From assembly GCF_928392795.1 (NCBI RefSeq), contig NZ_CAKMTJ010000007.1, positions 101,505 through 165,504 on the forward strand: DNA of 64,000 nucleotides, given 5' to 3'. Under the pieces are notes generated by a model. The model saw nothing but the letters and a program-made list of their open reading frames with translations, did no database searches and was not told where the DNA came from. Positions 16,590 through 24,913 of the stretch are shown here, one piece after another (the first letter of the stretch is position 1; every line of letters begins with the position of its first letter). A program made the translations under genes and the position numbers. This stretch comes from Rothia nasimurium. Its GTDB lineage: Bacteria > Actinomycetota > Actinomycetes > Actinomycetales > Micrococcaceae.

Positions 16590-18023
16590 CTAGATAAAGG
16601 GTGGGGACCAGGCGTCCTGGGGGCCGGGGTTGAGGGTGGCCAGCAGGTCGTCCATGGCGGCGCTTTCGGTGGCGAAGGGGTCCTTGCACATGACGGTCAG
16701 GTGGGGCTTGTTGTTGAGTTTCAGGTGTACCCAGTCCACGGTGAAGGGCTCGCCGGCGTTGCGGGCAGCACTGATGAAGCGGCCGCGCAGGGAGGCCCTG
16801 GTGGCAGGAGGGTGCACGGTGGCATGGGCAATGTCATCGGGGCTGACCAGGTTCTTGACCAGGCCCTTGCGGGTGAGCAGGCCAAAGACGCCTCGTGCGG
16901 GGTCGATATCGTGGTAGGCCAAATCAAGCTGCTGGATTTTGGGGTCGTCGTAGCCACTGGCCCCGCGGGCGATGTAGGTATCGAGTAGCTTCTTTTTGAT
17001 GGCCCAGTCAATTTCGGTATCGATCTGGGAGGTATCGCCGCTTTCCACCGCATCCAGGGCCCGGCCCCAGAGATCCAGGATATAGGGCACGTCCTCGTGG
17101 TGGGCCCCTTTCTCTTCGATGTAGCGGGTGGCGGCCACCTGGTAGTGACGTTGCAGGGTCAGGGCGTTGGCTTCACGGCCGTCCGCCAGGGGGAAGGTTG
17201 CTGTGCCGGTCAGGTCGTGGGAGATAACGCGCAGGGCGGTGGCGGTGTCTTTGATTTCGAAGTTCTCGAGGGGGTAGTAGTCCTCAAGCATGCGAAGCAC
17301 CAGGTCGGTAGCCCCGAGTTTGAGCAGGGTGGTGGCCTGCGACATGTTGGAATCCCCGTTGATGACGTGCATACGACGGTAGAGCGAGGCGTCGGCGTGG
17401 GGCTCGTCGCGGGTGTTGATGATGGGGCGGGCCCTGGTGGTGGCTGTTGATGAGCCCTCCCAGATGTAGTCGGCGCGCTGGGAGAAGGAGAAGCTGGGCT
17501 GCCCCTCTGGCCCGAGCGGACGTCCGCCCCACTGCGGGGGGCCTGCCGGGTGTACCTTACCCGCCCCCACCACAATCTGGCGGGTAATCAGGAAGGGAAT
17601 CAGGGAGCGGACCAGGCGGGAGAACTCCACCTTGCGCTCTAGCATGTAGTTCTCGTGGGAGCCGAAAGAGTTGCCCGCCGAGTCAACATTGTTTTTGAAG
17701 AGGAAAATCTGCCCCTGATAGCCCTCTGCTTCGAGGGAATCTTCTGCCTGGTTGACCAGGTCATTGAGCAGGTACTCCCCCGCCTTGTCCTGAATCAGGG
17801 CATCGCGAACCGAGGCGGTCTCGGCGGTGGCGTATTCGGGGTGGGATCCCACATCGAGGTAGAGTCGCCCGCCGTTGGGCAGGAAGACGTTGGAGGAACG
17901 CCAGGTGTCTACCACCGGTTTGAAGAGCTTGCGGGCGGCCTCTTCTGGGGCCAGGGGGCCAAGCCCTTTCGGGATGTATCTGATGCCGAACTCGGTTTCG
18001 ATGCCGAATATTCTGCGTTCCAC
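16590..18023 (-). CDS. pafA: Pup--protein ligase PafA
   Basis: The 477-residue carboxylate-amine ligase begins MERRIFGIETEFGIRYIP, with the conserved Glu-containing first strand of the PafA/Dop fold. It carries RLYLDVGSHPEYATAET, NNVDSAGNSFGSHENYML and INTRDEPHADASLYRRMHVI, the nucleotide and metal site segments. It attaches the C-terminal glutamate of deamidated Pup to substrate lysines. It ends LNPGPQDAWSPPFI. Only 52 bp separate it from pup, and the proteasome genes prcB and prcA usually found near pup in this locus are missing. Confidence 0.96.
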   Translation of the reverse strand: MERRIFGIETEFGIRYIPKGLGPLAPEEAARKLFKPVVDTWRSSNVFLPNGGRLYLDVGSHPEYATAETASVRDALIQDKAGEYLLNDLVNQAEDSLEAEGYQGQIFLFKNNVDSAGNSFGSHENYMLERKVEFSRLVRSLIPFLITRQIVVGAGKVHPAGPPQWGGRPLGPEGQPSFSFSQRADYIWEGSSTATTRARPIINTRDEPHADASLYRRMHVINGDSNMSQATTLLKLGATDLVLRMLEDYYPLENFEIKDTATALRVISHDLTGTATFPLADGREANALTLQRHYQVAATRYIEEKGAHHEDVPYILDLWGRALDAVESGDTSQIDTEIDWAIKKKLLDTYIARGASGYDDPKIQQLDLAYHDIDPARGVFGLLTRKGLVKNLVSPDDIAHATVHPPATRASLRGRFISAARNAGEPFTVDWVHLKLNNKPHLTVMCKDPFATESAAMDDLLATLNPGPQDAWSPPFI

Positions 18024-18075
18024 GGGTCTTCCTTAGGCGTTGGGGCGGGTACTGGCTGCTTGTGAGGGGCTGGGC

Positions 18076-18273
18076 CTACTGGCCGCCCTTTTGGACGAAG
18101 CCCTTGACGAAGTCTTCGGCGTTCTCTTCGAGCACGCCGTCGATTTCTGCCAGCAGGTCATCGATGTCTGATACTGCCTGCTCGTTCACCTCGGTGTTCT
18201 GGTGGGCGATGGCTACTTCTTCTACCTGCTGGGAGGTGGTTGAGGTGGTGTTCTGACGCTGGATGCGGTCCAT
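18076..18273 (-). CDS. pup: Prokaryotic ubiquitin-like protein Pup
   Basis: The 65-residue, intrinsically disordered protein contains the C-terminal helix region SDIDDLLAEIDGVLEENAEDF, which binds the coiled coil of the ARC ATPase, and ends in GGQ. The terminal Gln means it must be deamidated by Dop before ligation. It lies between dop and pafA on the same strand. An AGAGAGA stretch upstream could be the ribosome site. The sequence looks functional even though the usual 20S core genes are not in the cluster. Confidence 0.96.
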   Translation of the reverse strand: MDRIQRQNTTSTTSQQVEEVAIAHQNTEVNEQAVSDIDDLLAEIDGVLEENAEDFVKGFVQKGGQ

Positions 18274-18302
18274 GATGTCTCTCTTTCTATGTGGTATGAC
18301 GG

Positions 18303-19907
18303 CTAGCTGTGCTGCTGCTGGCCGGCCAGTAGGGCAAAAAGCTGGTCTGCGTGCTCTAGCCCCAGGTGGGGTTCAACGATTTCGGCGGTAAAGTACTCGG
18401 GGTTATCCATGGTCAGACGGTGCAGGTCGATGGAGAGCGGGTTGCGTACCGAGAGGGTGTCCCAGTTGGCTCCCACGACCTCGTCGGGCCAGGTGGTGAT
18501 GAGTTTACCGCGCAAGTAGGCACGGGTGTCGCGTGGCGGCTCGGCGGCGGCCCGGGCAATGTCTTCGGGGCTGAAGAGTGTCTTCATGCGACCCAGGGCT
18601 ACCAGCTTGTGGTACAGGCCCTTGCCGGGGCGGACGTCCGAATACTGCAGGTCGATGGCGGCCAGCTTGGGGTTATCCCAGCTCAGGCCCCGGTCAACGT
18701 AGCCCTTCAGTAGGGCGTACTTGGCAACCCAGTCCAGGCGGTCGGCCAGGGATAGGGGGTTATCTGCCAGGACCTCTAGCACCTCGCCCCAAAGCTGCAG
18801 AATCTCGGCGGTTGCCTCATCGGGGTTGGTCTCTAGCGCGATGGCAGCATCGAGGTAGGCCCGCTGAATCTGCAGGGCGCTCATGCTGCCCCCGCCCGCG
18901 AGGGGCAGCTGGGTGCTCAGGGTCAGGTCGTGGCTGACCGTGTGCATGGCAGCAACCGGGTCAGCCAGTTTGATGGCGGGAGCAGTTTTCGCCTCAATGA
19001 GGTTCAGCACCAGGGACATGGTGCCAAACTTGAGCAGGTTAGAGGTGTGCGATAGGTTAGCGTCGCCGGTGATCACGTGCAGGCGGCGATAGCGGTTGCT
19101 ATCGGCGTGGGGCTCGTCGCGGGTGTTAATCAGAGGGCGGCGAACGGTGGTTTCCAGCCCGACGGTGCGCTCAAAGAAGTCAGCGCGCTGGGAAATCTGA
19201 AAACCTGCCTGCTCCCCCGCTGTACCCAAGCCCAGCCGTCCTGCCCCCACCATGACCTGGCGGGTGGCGAAGAAGGGCAGCAGGCTAGCTGCCAGGTACT
19301 CAAAATCGACGGTGCGGGGCACCAGATAGTTCTCGTGGGAACCGTAGGACTGGCCCTTGCCGTCCGTATTGTTCTTGTAGAGGTTGACCGCAGGCATAGC
19401 CGAACTCTGGCTAGCGGTTACCTTTTCAATGGTGGCTACGGTTTGTGCGGCGATGTGGTCGCCTGCCGCATCCCAGAGGACGGCGTCGCGCGGGTTAGTC
19501 ACCTCGGGCGAGGAGTACTCGGGGTGGGCATGGTCCACGTAGAAACGGGCCCCGTTGGGCAGAATCGAGTTCATGGTGACCGCGTCCCAGTCGATACGCT
19601 CGGCAAAATGCCCGGCCTCGCTCAGGGCTTCTGCTGCGATGTCTTCGCTGGTGAGCACGTGGGCGGTATCGGTTAGCTGGGTGGGGTGGGCCTGCTCGCG
19701 CGGCATGTCGAAACCGCGAGCATCGGCTAACGGTGCTTCTGAACCGTACTCCCAGCGGGTTTCAAGGGCCGCTGAGAGCTCCTGCTTGAAAAGGGTGTCG
19801 TAGGTGTTGACTACAAAGGCAGAGAGCACCGTGGGGTTGGCGTGGGGCTTTTCCGGGGCGTGCACCCCGTACTCGGTCTCGGCCCCCATGATACGGCGAA
19901 CAGTCAT
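18303..19907 (-). CDS. dop: Pup deamidase/depupylase Dop
   Basis: The 534-residue protein is homologous to PafA and begins TVRRIMGAETEYGVHAP. It contains ARFYVDHAHPEYSSPEV, KNNTDGKGQSYGSHENYLV and INTRDEPHADSNRYRRLHVI. It is longer than PafA, with an N-terminal insertion after the first strand (about 30-95) corresponding to the Dop-specific loop region. Dop converts the C-terminal Gln of Pup to Glu and also removes Pup from substrates. The stop of arc at 19910 and this start at 19907 nearly touch, indicating one message for arc-dop-pup-pafA. Confidence 0.96.
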   Translation of the reverse strand: MTVRRIMGAETEYGVHAPEKPHANPTVLSAFVVNTYDTLFKQELSAALETRWEYGSEAPLADARGFDMPREQAHPTQLTDTAHVLTSEDIAAEALSEAGHFAERIDWDAVTMNSILPNGARFYVDHAHPEYSSPEVTNPRDAVLWDAAGDHIAAQTVATIEKVTASQSSAMPAVNLYKNNTDGKGQSYGSHENYLVPRTVDFEYLAASLLPFFATRQVMVGAGRLGLGTAGEQAGFQISQRADFFERTVGLETTVRRPLINTRDEPHADSNRYRRLHVITGDANLSHTSNLLKFGTMSLVLNLIEAKTAPAIKLADPVAAMHTVSHDLTLSTQLPLAGGGSMSALQIQRAYLDAAIALETNPDEATAEILQLWGEVLEVLADNPLSLADRLDWVAKYALLKGYVDRGLSWDNPKLAAIDLQYSDVRPGKGLYHKLVALGRMKTLFSPEDIARAAAEPPRDTRAYLRGKLITTWPDEVVGANWDTLSVRNPLSIDLHRLTMDNPEYFTAEIVEPHLGLEHADQLFALLAGQQQHS

Positions 19908-19909
19908 CG

Positions 19910-21595
19910 CTAGACCCCCGCTCCGGTATCGACGGCACGAGCCGGGGCTGCGTTAAGCACGCGCAAACGAATGTTGAGGGTGGAGAGGACGTCCTCAATT
20001 TCGCTGGCCTGGGGCACCTCGACCTGGTCCTCGAATTCTGCGCGCACGGCCTCAAGCAGGTGCTCGGTGCTGATGCCCTCAGCCCCGGTAGACAGGTAAG
20101 ACTTAATCGCCAGCTTCTTAGCCTGATCGACGATATTGCGGATCACTGCGCCCGAGAGGAAGTCGCCCCTGAAGAGCCAGCGGCTCACGCCGTTCTCTAG
20201 ATCAACGCTGATGTAACGGTTCGCCGGCTCAGCGGAGAAGAGGTGTTCAATGACCGTCTCAATCATGCTGGCAACAGCTTTCTGCTGGGACCCGGCTCGT
20301 GCCACCTCAGCCTGACTAATCGGCAGGTCCTCTGTCAGGTAAAGCCCGAAGATTTCGGCAGCGCCGGCCCTGTTGGGGCGGTTAATGCGGATCTTCACGT
20401 CCAAACGCCCCGGGCGCAGCACGGCCGGGTCAATCATGTCTTCGCGGTTGGTCGCACCAATCACAATGACGTTATCCAGGCTCTCAACCCCGTCAATCTC
20501 AGCCAGAAGCTGGGGCACAATGGTGGTTTCTACGTCCGAAGACCGGCCCGAACCGCGGGTGCGGAAGAGCGACTCCATCTCGTCAAAGAAAACCACCACG
20601 GGGTGGCCCGCTCGTGCCTTGTCGCGGGCAGCAGAGAAGATATCGCGAATCTGTCGCTCGGTCTCACCCACATACTTATCCAGCAGCTCCGGGCCCTTGA
20701 TGTTCAAGAAGTAGCCGGTCTTTTTACCATTCTCAGACCGCTCCGCAGCCCGCGCAGCCAGAGAGTTAGCCACAGCCTTGGCAATCAGGGTCTTACCGTT
20801 GCCGGGAGGGCCGTAGAGCAAGATACCCTTGGGCGGGGTGAGGCGGTACTGGCGGTAAATATCGGGGTGCAGGAAGGGCAGTTCAACGGCGTCCCTAATC
20901 AGGTCAATCTGGTCACCCAGGCCACCGATATTGTCATAGGTAACATCGGGTACCTCTTCCAGCACCAGCTCCTGGGCATCGGTATGGGGAACCAGGGAGG
21001 TCACCATCTGAATACGCGAATCGTAGGTGACGGTATCCCCCACCCGCAGCTCGTCCGGGTCCAGAGCGCCCGAGATGCGGGCCACAGCCTTTGACTGGTT
21101 GGGCAGGTCAACCACCAGGTGATCGTGATCGAGCACCTCACGCACCGTCACCACATCACCGTAGCCCTCAAACCCCAGCGACACCACGGCCTGGGTCTGC
21201 TCGTTGAGCAGGACGGTCATACCCGGCTTCACCTGGGCAATCGGCAACAGGGGTGAGCAGGTGATACGCACCAGACGGCCGCCCAAGAGCACATCAAGAT
21301 ACTCCTCAATCTCAGCCGGAGTCTTGCCCTCGGCAAGATCCTGGTAGGTCATCGTCGCCCCGTGCACCCCCAGCACCAGGGCAGAATTCAGCGGCGGAGC
21401 CACCTCCTGAGCCAGCGCCATGCGCAGGTGCTCAATCTCGTTCTTAGTCTTGGTCAGAGCCGTCACCAGTTTTTGATTACGCTCACCAGCGGCCCGCAAC
21501 TGCCGGTCAAGGTTGCGGCGGTTATCGTTGGCTATGTTGAGCTGCCGCAGAATTCGCTCGTAATCAACCGACGAGACGGTCAAACGTTCATTCAT
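19910..21595 (-). CDS. arc: AAA+ ATPase ARC/Mpa of the Pup pathway, without a proteasome-docking tail
   Basis: The 561-residue ATPase has an N-terminal coiled coil (about 10-65), a tandem OB interdomain (about 70-200), and an AAA domain with Walker A GPPGNGKT (262-269) and Walker B VVVFFDE (333-339). An ARC-type C-terminal region follows. In proteasome-containing species this protein ends in a short motif with a penultimate Tyr (GQYL type) that opens the 20S gate. Here it ends RAVDTGAGV with no Tyr. Together with the missing prcBA, this suggests a proteasome-independent unfoldase for pupylated proteins, as described for corynebacteria. Confidence 0.94.
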   Translation of the reverse strand: MNERLTVSSVDYERILRQLNIANDNRRNLDRQLRAAGERNQKLVTALTKTKNEIEHLRMALAQEVAPPLNSALVLGVHGATMTYQDLAEGKTPAEIEEYLDVLLGGRLVRITCSPLLPIAQVKPGMTVLLNEQTQAVVSLGFEGYGDVVTVREVLDHDHLVVDLPNQSKAVARISGALDPDELRVGDTVTYDSRIQMVTSLVPHTDAQELVLEEVPDVTYDNIGGLGDQIDLIRDAVELPFLHPDIYRQYRLTPPKGILLYGPPGNGKTLIAKAVANSLAARAAERSENGKKTGYFLNIKGPELLDKYVGETERQIRDIFSAARDKARAGHPVVVFFDEMESLFRTRGSGRSSDVETTIVPQLLAEIDGVESLDNVIVIGATNREDMIDPAVLRPGRLDVKIRINRPNRAGAAEIFGLYLTEDLPISQAEVARAGSQQKAVASMIETVIEHLFSAEPANRYISVDLENGVSRWLFRGDFLSGAVIRNIVDQAKKLAIKSYLSTGAEGISTEHLLEAVRAEFEDQVEVPQASEIEDVLSTLNIRLRVLNAAPARAVDTGAGV

Positions 21596-21639
21596 GCTGG
21601 AGGCACTTCCTTCTGGTAAGACTCACCGGTGAGCCAGAA

Positions 21640-21669
21640 CCCCGCCACCCCAAAACTCGGGTAGCGGGG
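21640..21669 (-). terminator. Hairpin between trmI and arc
   Basis: CCCCGC pairs with GCGGGG, extended by a partly paired ACCCC/GGGT inner part. It lies in the 87-bp gap after trmI and may partly separate trmI from arc transcription. No T-tract is seen. Confidence 0.5.
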
Positions 21670-21682
21670 CCGTCATGGGGTT

Positions 21683-22786
21683 TTAGTTTTCGGAATCCTG
21701 GTCAGTCTGCGCTGCCTCAGCCTTCTGGGCTGCTGAAGCTGCCTTCTCAGCCAGGTTCAGGGCATCTCGGCCAGCCCGGCGCAGCTTGCGGTCAGAGACG
21801 TTACGCTCACCCAGGGCTGCCGGAGTCCAGGCGTTGAGATCCTCTTCTGAGAAATCGGTCTTGGAGGCACGACGCTTAGGGGCCAGACGCTCCGCCCCGT
21901 CGGCCAGACGACGGGCGGTAATGAGGAAGCCGGTGTGGGCTACCATGCGATGGTCGGGGCGAACTGCCAGGCCCTCAACGTGCCAGCCGCGCACCATGGT
22001 TTCGTGGGATTCGGGCTCGGTGAAGCGGCCATCGGCGCGCAGGGCCTCAGCCACGCGGGAGAGCTGGGTTACGGTTGCAACGTAGCAGATGATGACGCCA
22101 CCGGGCGCCAGGGCGGTGGCTACAGCATCCAGGCACTCCCAGGGGGCCAGCATGTCGAGGACGGCGCGGTCTACGCTACCGGGTTCTTCGACCTCGCCCA
22201 GTGCTTCAGCCAAATCGCCCAGGGTCAGCGACCAGGCGGGGTGCTCCCCACCGAAGAAGGTCTCGATGTTGCCGCGGGCGATATCGGCAAATTCTTCTCG
22301 GCGTTCGAAAGAGCGCAGGTGGCCGCCGTCCCCCACGGCCCGCAGCAGGGCGATAGAGAGGGCACCGGAGCCGACGCCAGCTTCAATCACGCGGGCACCG
22401 GGGAAGATATCGGCCATGGCCACAATCTGGCCGGCGTCCTTGGGGTAGACCACGGCAGCGCCGCGGGGCATAGAAAGCACAAAGTCCTTGTAGAGCGGGC
22501 GCAGGGCCTGGAACTTGAACCCCTCGGAGTTTTCAATCACGGTGCCCTCAACGTTGCCGATGAGCTCGCTGTGCTTAAAGAAACCGCGGTGGGAGTGGTA
22601 CTCCCCGCCTTCAGCCAGGGTAATGGTGGTCATGCGTCCGCGCTCGTCGGTTAGCTGGACGCGCTCTCCCGGGCGGAAGGGGCCACGGCGGTTGACACTA
22701 CCGGTAGGGGTGCTCATAAGGTCAGATTTCTCTTTCGTTTTTGGTCTGGTTTCTTCTATTGTCTCAGAAAAGCGCGGTGGGGTCAT
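21683..22786 (-). CDS. trmI: tRNA (adenine-N1-)-methyltransferase TrmI
   Basis: The protein contains an N-terminal beta domain (GPFRPGERVQLTDERGRM...) and a Rossmann-type SAM domain with VIEAGVGSGALSIALLRAVG and a later VDRAVLDMLAPWECL segment. TrmI makes m1A58 in the T-loop of tRNAs. It regularly precedes arc in Actinobacteria. Two starts compete. The ATG at 22786 overlaps the stop of the upstream M50 gene (ATGA) and gives 367 residues. The ATG at 22717 gives 344 and fits the conserved domain start better. I kept the longer one because of the overlap. Confidence 0.9.
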   Translation of the reverse strand: MTPPRFSETIEETRPKTKEKSDLMSTPTGSVNRRGPFRPGERVQLTDERGRMTTITLAEGGEYHSHRGFFKHSELIGNVEGTVIENSEGFKFQALRPLYKDFVLSMPRGAAVVYPKDAGQIVAMADIFPGARVIEAGVGSGALSIALLRAVGDGGHLRSFERREEFADIARGNIETFFGGEHPAWSLTLGDLAEALGEVEEPGSVDRAVLDMLAPWECLDAVATALAPGGVIICYVATVTQLSRVAEALRADGRFTEPESHETMVRGWHVEGLAVRPDHRMVAHTGFLITARRLADGAERLAPKRRASKTDFSEEDLNAWTPAALGERNVSDRKLRRAGRDALNLAEKAASAAQKAEAAQTDQDSEN

Positions 22787-23928
22787 TTAGATGAAGACGT
22801 GCCAGCGCCCACGGTGGCGAGCACCGCCTGGGTCATGGCCTGGGAGGTCACCAGCCCTACGGGGGTGGCGGCGTCCATCACCACCCAGGTGAGGTTCTGC
22901 CCCCGCTGCTCTTCGGGCAGCCGGTAGTGGGCAAAGCCGCTGTACTCATCGAGGGTGTCGATGTAACCGGTCTGGATGCCCAGGGTGCGGGCTGCAAGGG
23001 GCTGGGCGATTGCAGCTAGAGGCTGCTGGTCAAGAGTGCCCAGCGAGGCAGCGAGCGTTGTGGGTTCAACGAGGGCTAGGGGGTGCACGGATGTTCCCTG
23101 CTGCTCTACCAGGAGAAGGTGGGATACGCCGTCCCAGCGCTGGTGGGCACCACCGATGCTGCTGTGCGGGTCAGCAAGCTGGGCGGGAACCATCAGGGCG
23201 GACGCCCGTAGGGGGTGGTGAGGGTCAGAATCCTGCGCGAGTTGTTTGAGGGAGTGGTTGGTACCGCTCCACAGATAAAAGGCCAGGGCAGCGGCCACCA
23301 GTAACACCCAGGGGGACCGCCACAGGCCGGTAAAGAGCAGGGCGCTAGCTAAGAGGGCAAGGAGCAGAAGTCCCGTATAGGCCGTCACCCGGGTTGCCAC
23401 CGACCGGCGTCCTACCAGGATAAAGACCAGGGCTTCGAGGGCATAGCCACCGTCGAGGGGGAAGGCCGGTATCAGGTTAAAAATACCGATAGCAAGGTTG
23501 ACCTGGGCAGCTAAGGCGAAGCCAAAGAAGTCGGCGGAACCCGTCACCAGCCAGATAAGCTGGCACAGGGCCGCTACCGCAAAGTTCACCAGCGGGCCAG
23601 CCACCGACACCAGCAGCGAGGTAGCTGCCGAAGCGGTCTGCATCTTGGTCTGCCCGCCCCACATGTTCAGGGAGATGGACGAAATCCGCACCCCCCGTGC
23701 CCGGCCCACAGCTGCGTGGGCAAGTTCGTGGGCGAAAACACCCAGCGCCAGGGTACCGGCAACCACACCTGCAGCGAGATAGCCCTGCACCTCTGTTAAA
23801 GACCGCAATGACGCCAGATTCATACCGTAACCCACCACAACCAAAGCCATGAGGGGGAACCAGGAGAGGCGCAGATATATTGGCGCCCCCGCGAAAGAAC
23901 CAATCCGAAGACCCGGATGGGACGTCAT
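22783..23928 (-). CDS. M50 family intramembrane metalloprotease (site-2 protease type)
   Basis: This 381-residue membrane protein carries the zinc site HELAH (67-71) and the third ligand region NLIPAFPLDGG (151-161), with about six helices in the first 215 residues. The C-terminal 160 residues resemble degenerate CBS domains (ASALMVPAQLADPHSSIGGAHQRW...). This plan matches SpoIVFB-like site-2 proteases with regulatory CBS modules. The substrate is unknown. A strong AGGAGG Shine-Dalgarno precedes the ATG. The stop overlaps the trmI start by four bases, so it may head the M50-trmI-arc-dop-pup-pafA transcript. Confidence 0.9.
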   Translation of the reverse strand: MTSHPGLRIGSFAGAPIYLRLSWFPLMALVVVGYGMNLASLRSLTEVQGYLAAGVVAGTLALGVFAHELAHAAVGRARGVRISSISLNMWGGQTKMQTASAATSLLVSVAGPLVNFAVAALCQLIWLVTGSADFFGFALAAQVNLAIGIFNLIPAFPLDGGYALEALVFILVGRRSVATRVTAYTGLLLLALLASALLFTGLWRSPWVLLVAAALAFYLWSGTNHSLKQLAQDSDPHHPLRASALMVPAQLADPHSSIGGAHQRWDGVSHLLLVEQQGTSVHPLALVEPTTLAASLGTLDQQPLAAIAQPLAARTLGIQTGYIDTLDEYSGFAHYRLPEEQRGQNLTWVVMDAATPVGLVTSQAMTQAVLATVGAGTSSSK

Positions 23929-24022
23929 ACCTTTACCTCCTGAGCGCTACATCACCGGAGCTACCGCCCCGGAACTCTCTAGTCTATTGCCTGTAGAGGT
24001 TACGGCCTATCAGGAGTAGGAT

Positions 24023-24913
24023 ATGGGGGTGATTAATCAGCCCCTCCCCCTCAACGCTCTGAACCATTTTGCAAGCACCTCCACCCTACCGGCTCACGCC
24101 CCCACCGTGCTCCTGGTCGGTTTCGCTGGGTGGAATGACGCCGGTGATGCCGTTATCGACGCCTTCCGCGCACTGTGGGAGCACTACCCCGCCACACCGG
24201 CGCCCGGCTTTGACGTGAGCGGCTGCTACAACTACACCGAAACCCGGCCTCTTCTGAGTATCGACGAGGACGGCACCCAGCGCATTGCCTGGCCCGATAC
24301 AGTCTTCACCGAGGCACACACCACCGCCGGCGTCCGCCTGCTGACCCTCTCGGGTCCCGAACCCTCCATGAACTGGCAGACCTACATCGAGCGTTTTAAA
24401 GACCTGGTGCAACGGGAACAGGTTGACCTGGTTGTTTTCTGCGGGGCCCTGCTCGATGAGGTCCCCCATACCCGCCCCCTGCCGCTGAGCGTTACCAGCT
24501 ATACCAGCAGCGTCCTCGCCTTAGAGGGCGTAGAAGCCAATACCTACCAGGGCCCAACCGGCCTGATCGGCGTGTTGGCGTTCGAAGCCGGGCAGGCTCA
24601 TATACCGGCCCTCTCCCTCTGGGTCTCGGTTCCCCACTACCTGCCTGAGCCGCCCCACCCCAAGGCAACCTTCACCCTGCTCTCTGCCCTCGAAGCGATT
24701 CTGGGCTTCCCCATGCCCCTAGAGCGCAGCGCAGACGACATCGCCAGCTGGAACCACCAGGCCGACGCCCTCATCGAGGACGAGCCCGAGCTGGCCAGCT
24801 ACGTACGAACCCTAGAATCAATAGCTGAGGCCAACGACGATATCGCTGACCTCAGCCAAATAGATATTGCGGCCCAGTTCGAGAAATTCCTCAAGGACCA
24901 GGACGACAACTAG
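24023..24913 (+). CDS. PAC2 family protein
   Basis: The 296-residue protein belongs to the PAC2 family (named after proteasome assembly chaperone 2). It has LLVGFAGWNDAGDAVIDAFRALWEHY near the N-terminus, a GALLDEVPHTRPLPL stretch and GPTGLIGVLAFEAGQAHIPALSLWVSVPHYLPEPPHPKA. The C-terminal 70 residues are helical and acidic. Actinobacterial members are soluble proteins of unknown function and are often next to mshC, as here. Homology to proteasome chaperones does not prove a link to the Pup cluster 0.1 kb away. AGGAG lies 6 nt upstream of the ATG. Confidence 0.85.
   Translation: MGVINQPLPLNALNHFASTSTLPAHAPTVLLVGFAGWNDAGDAVIDAFRALWEHYPATPAPGFDVSGCYNYTETRPLLSIDEDGTQRIAWPDTVFTEAHTTAGVRLLTLSGPEPSMNWQTYIERFKDLVQREQVDLVVFCGALLDEVPHTRPLPLSVTSYTSSVLALEGVEANTYQGPTGLIGVLAFEAGQAHIPALSLWVSVPHYLPEPPHPKATFTLLSALEAILGFPMPLERSADDIASWNHQADALIEDEPELASYVRTLESIAEANDDIADLSQIDIAAQFEKFLKDQDDN

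Noticed and set aside
18024..18075. Possible hidden prcB or prcA remnant between pup and pafA
   Set aside because: Only 52 bases are present and no proteasome-like codons can be read in any frame.
24023..24913. PAC2 protein as an assembly factor for a proteasome
   Set aside because: The family name comes from distant eukaryotic homologues; no 20S genes are here and the gene pairs with mshC in many Actinobacteria.
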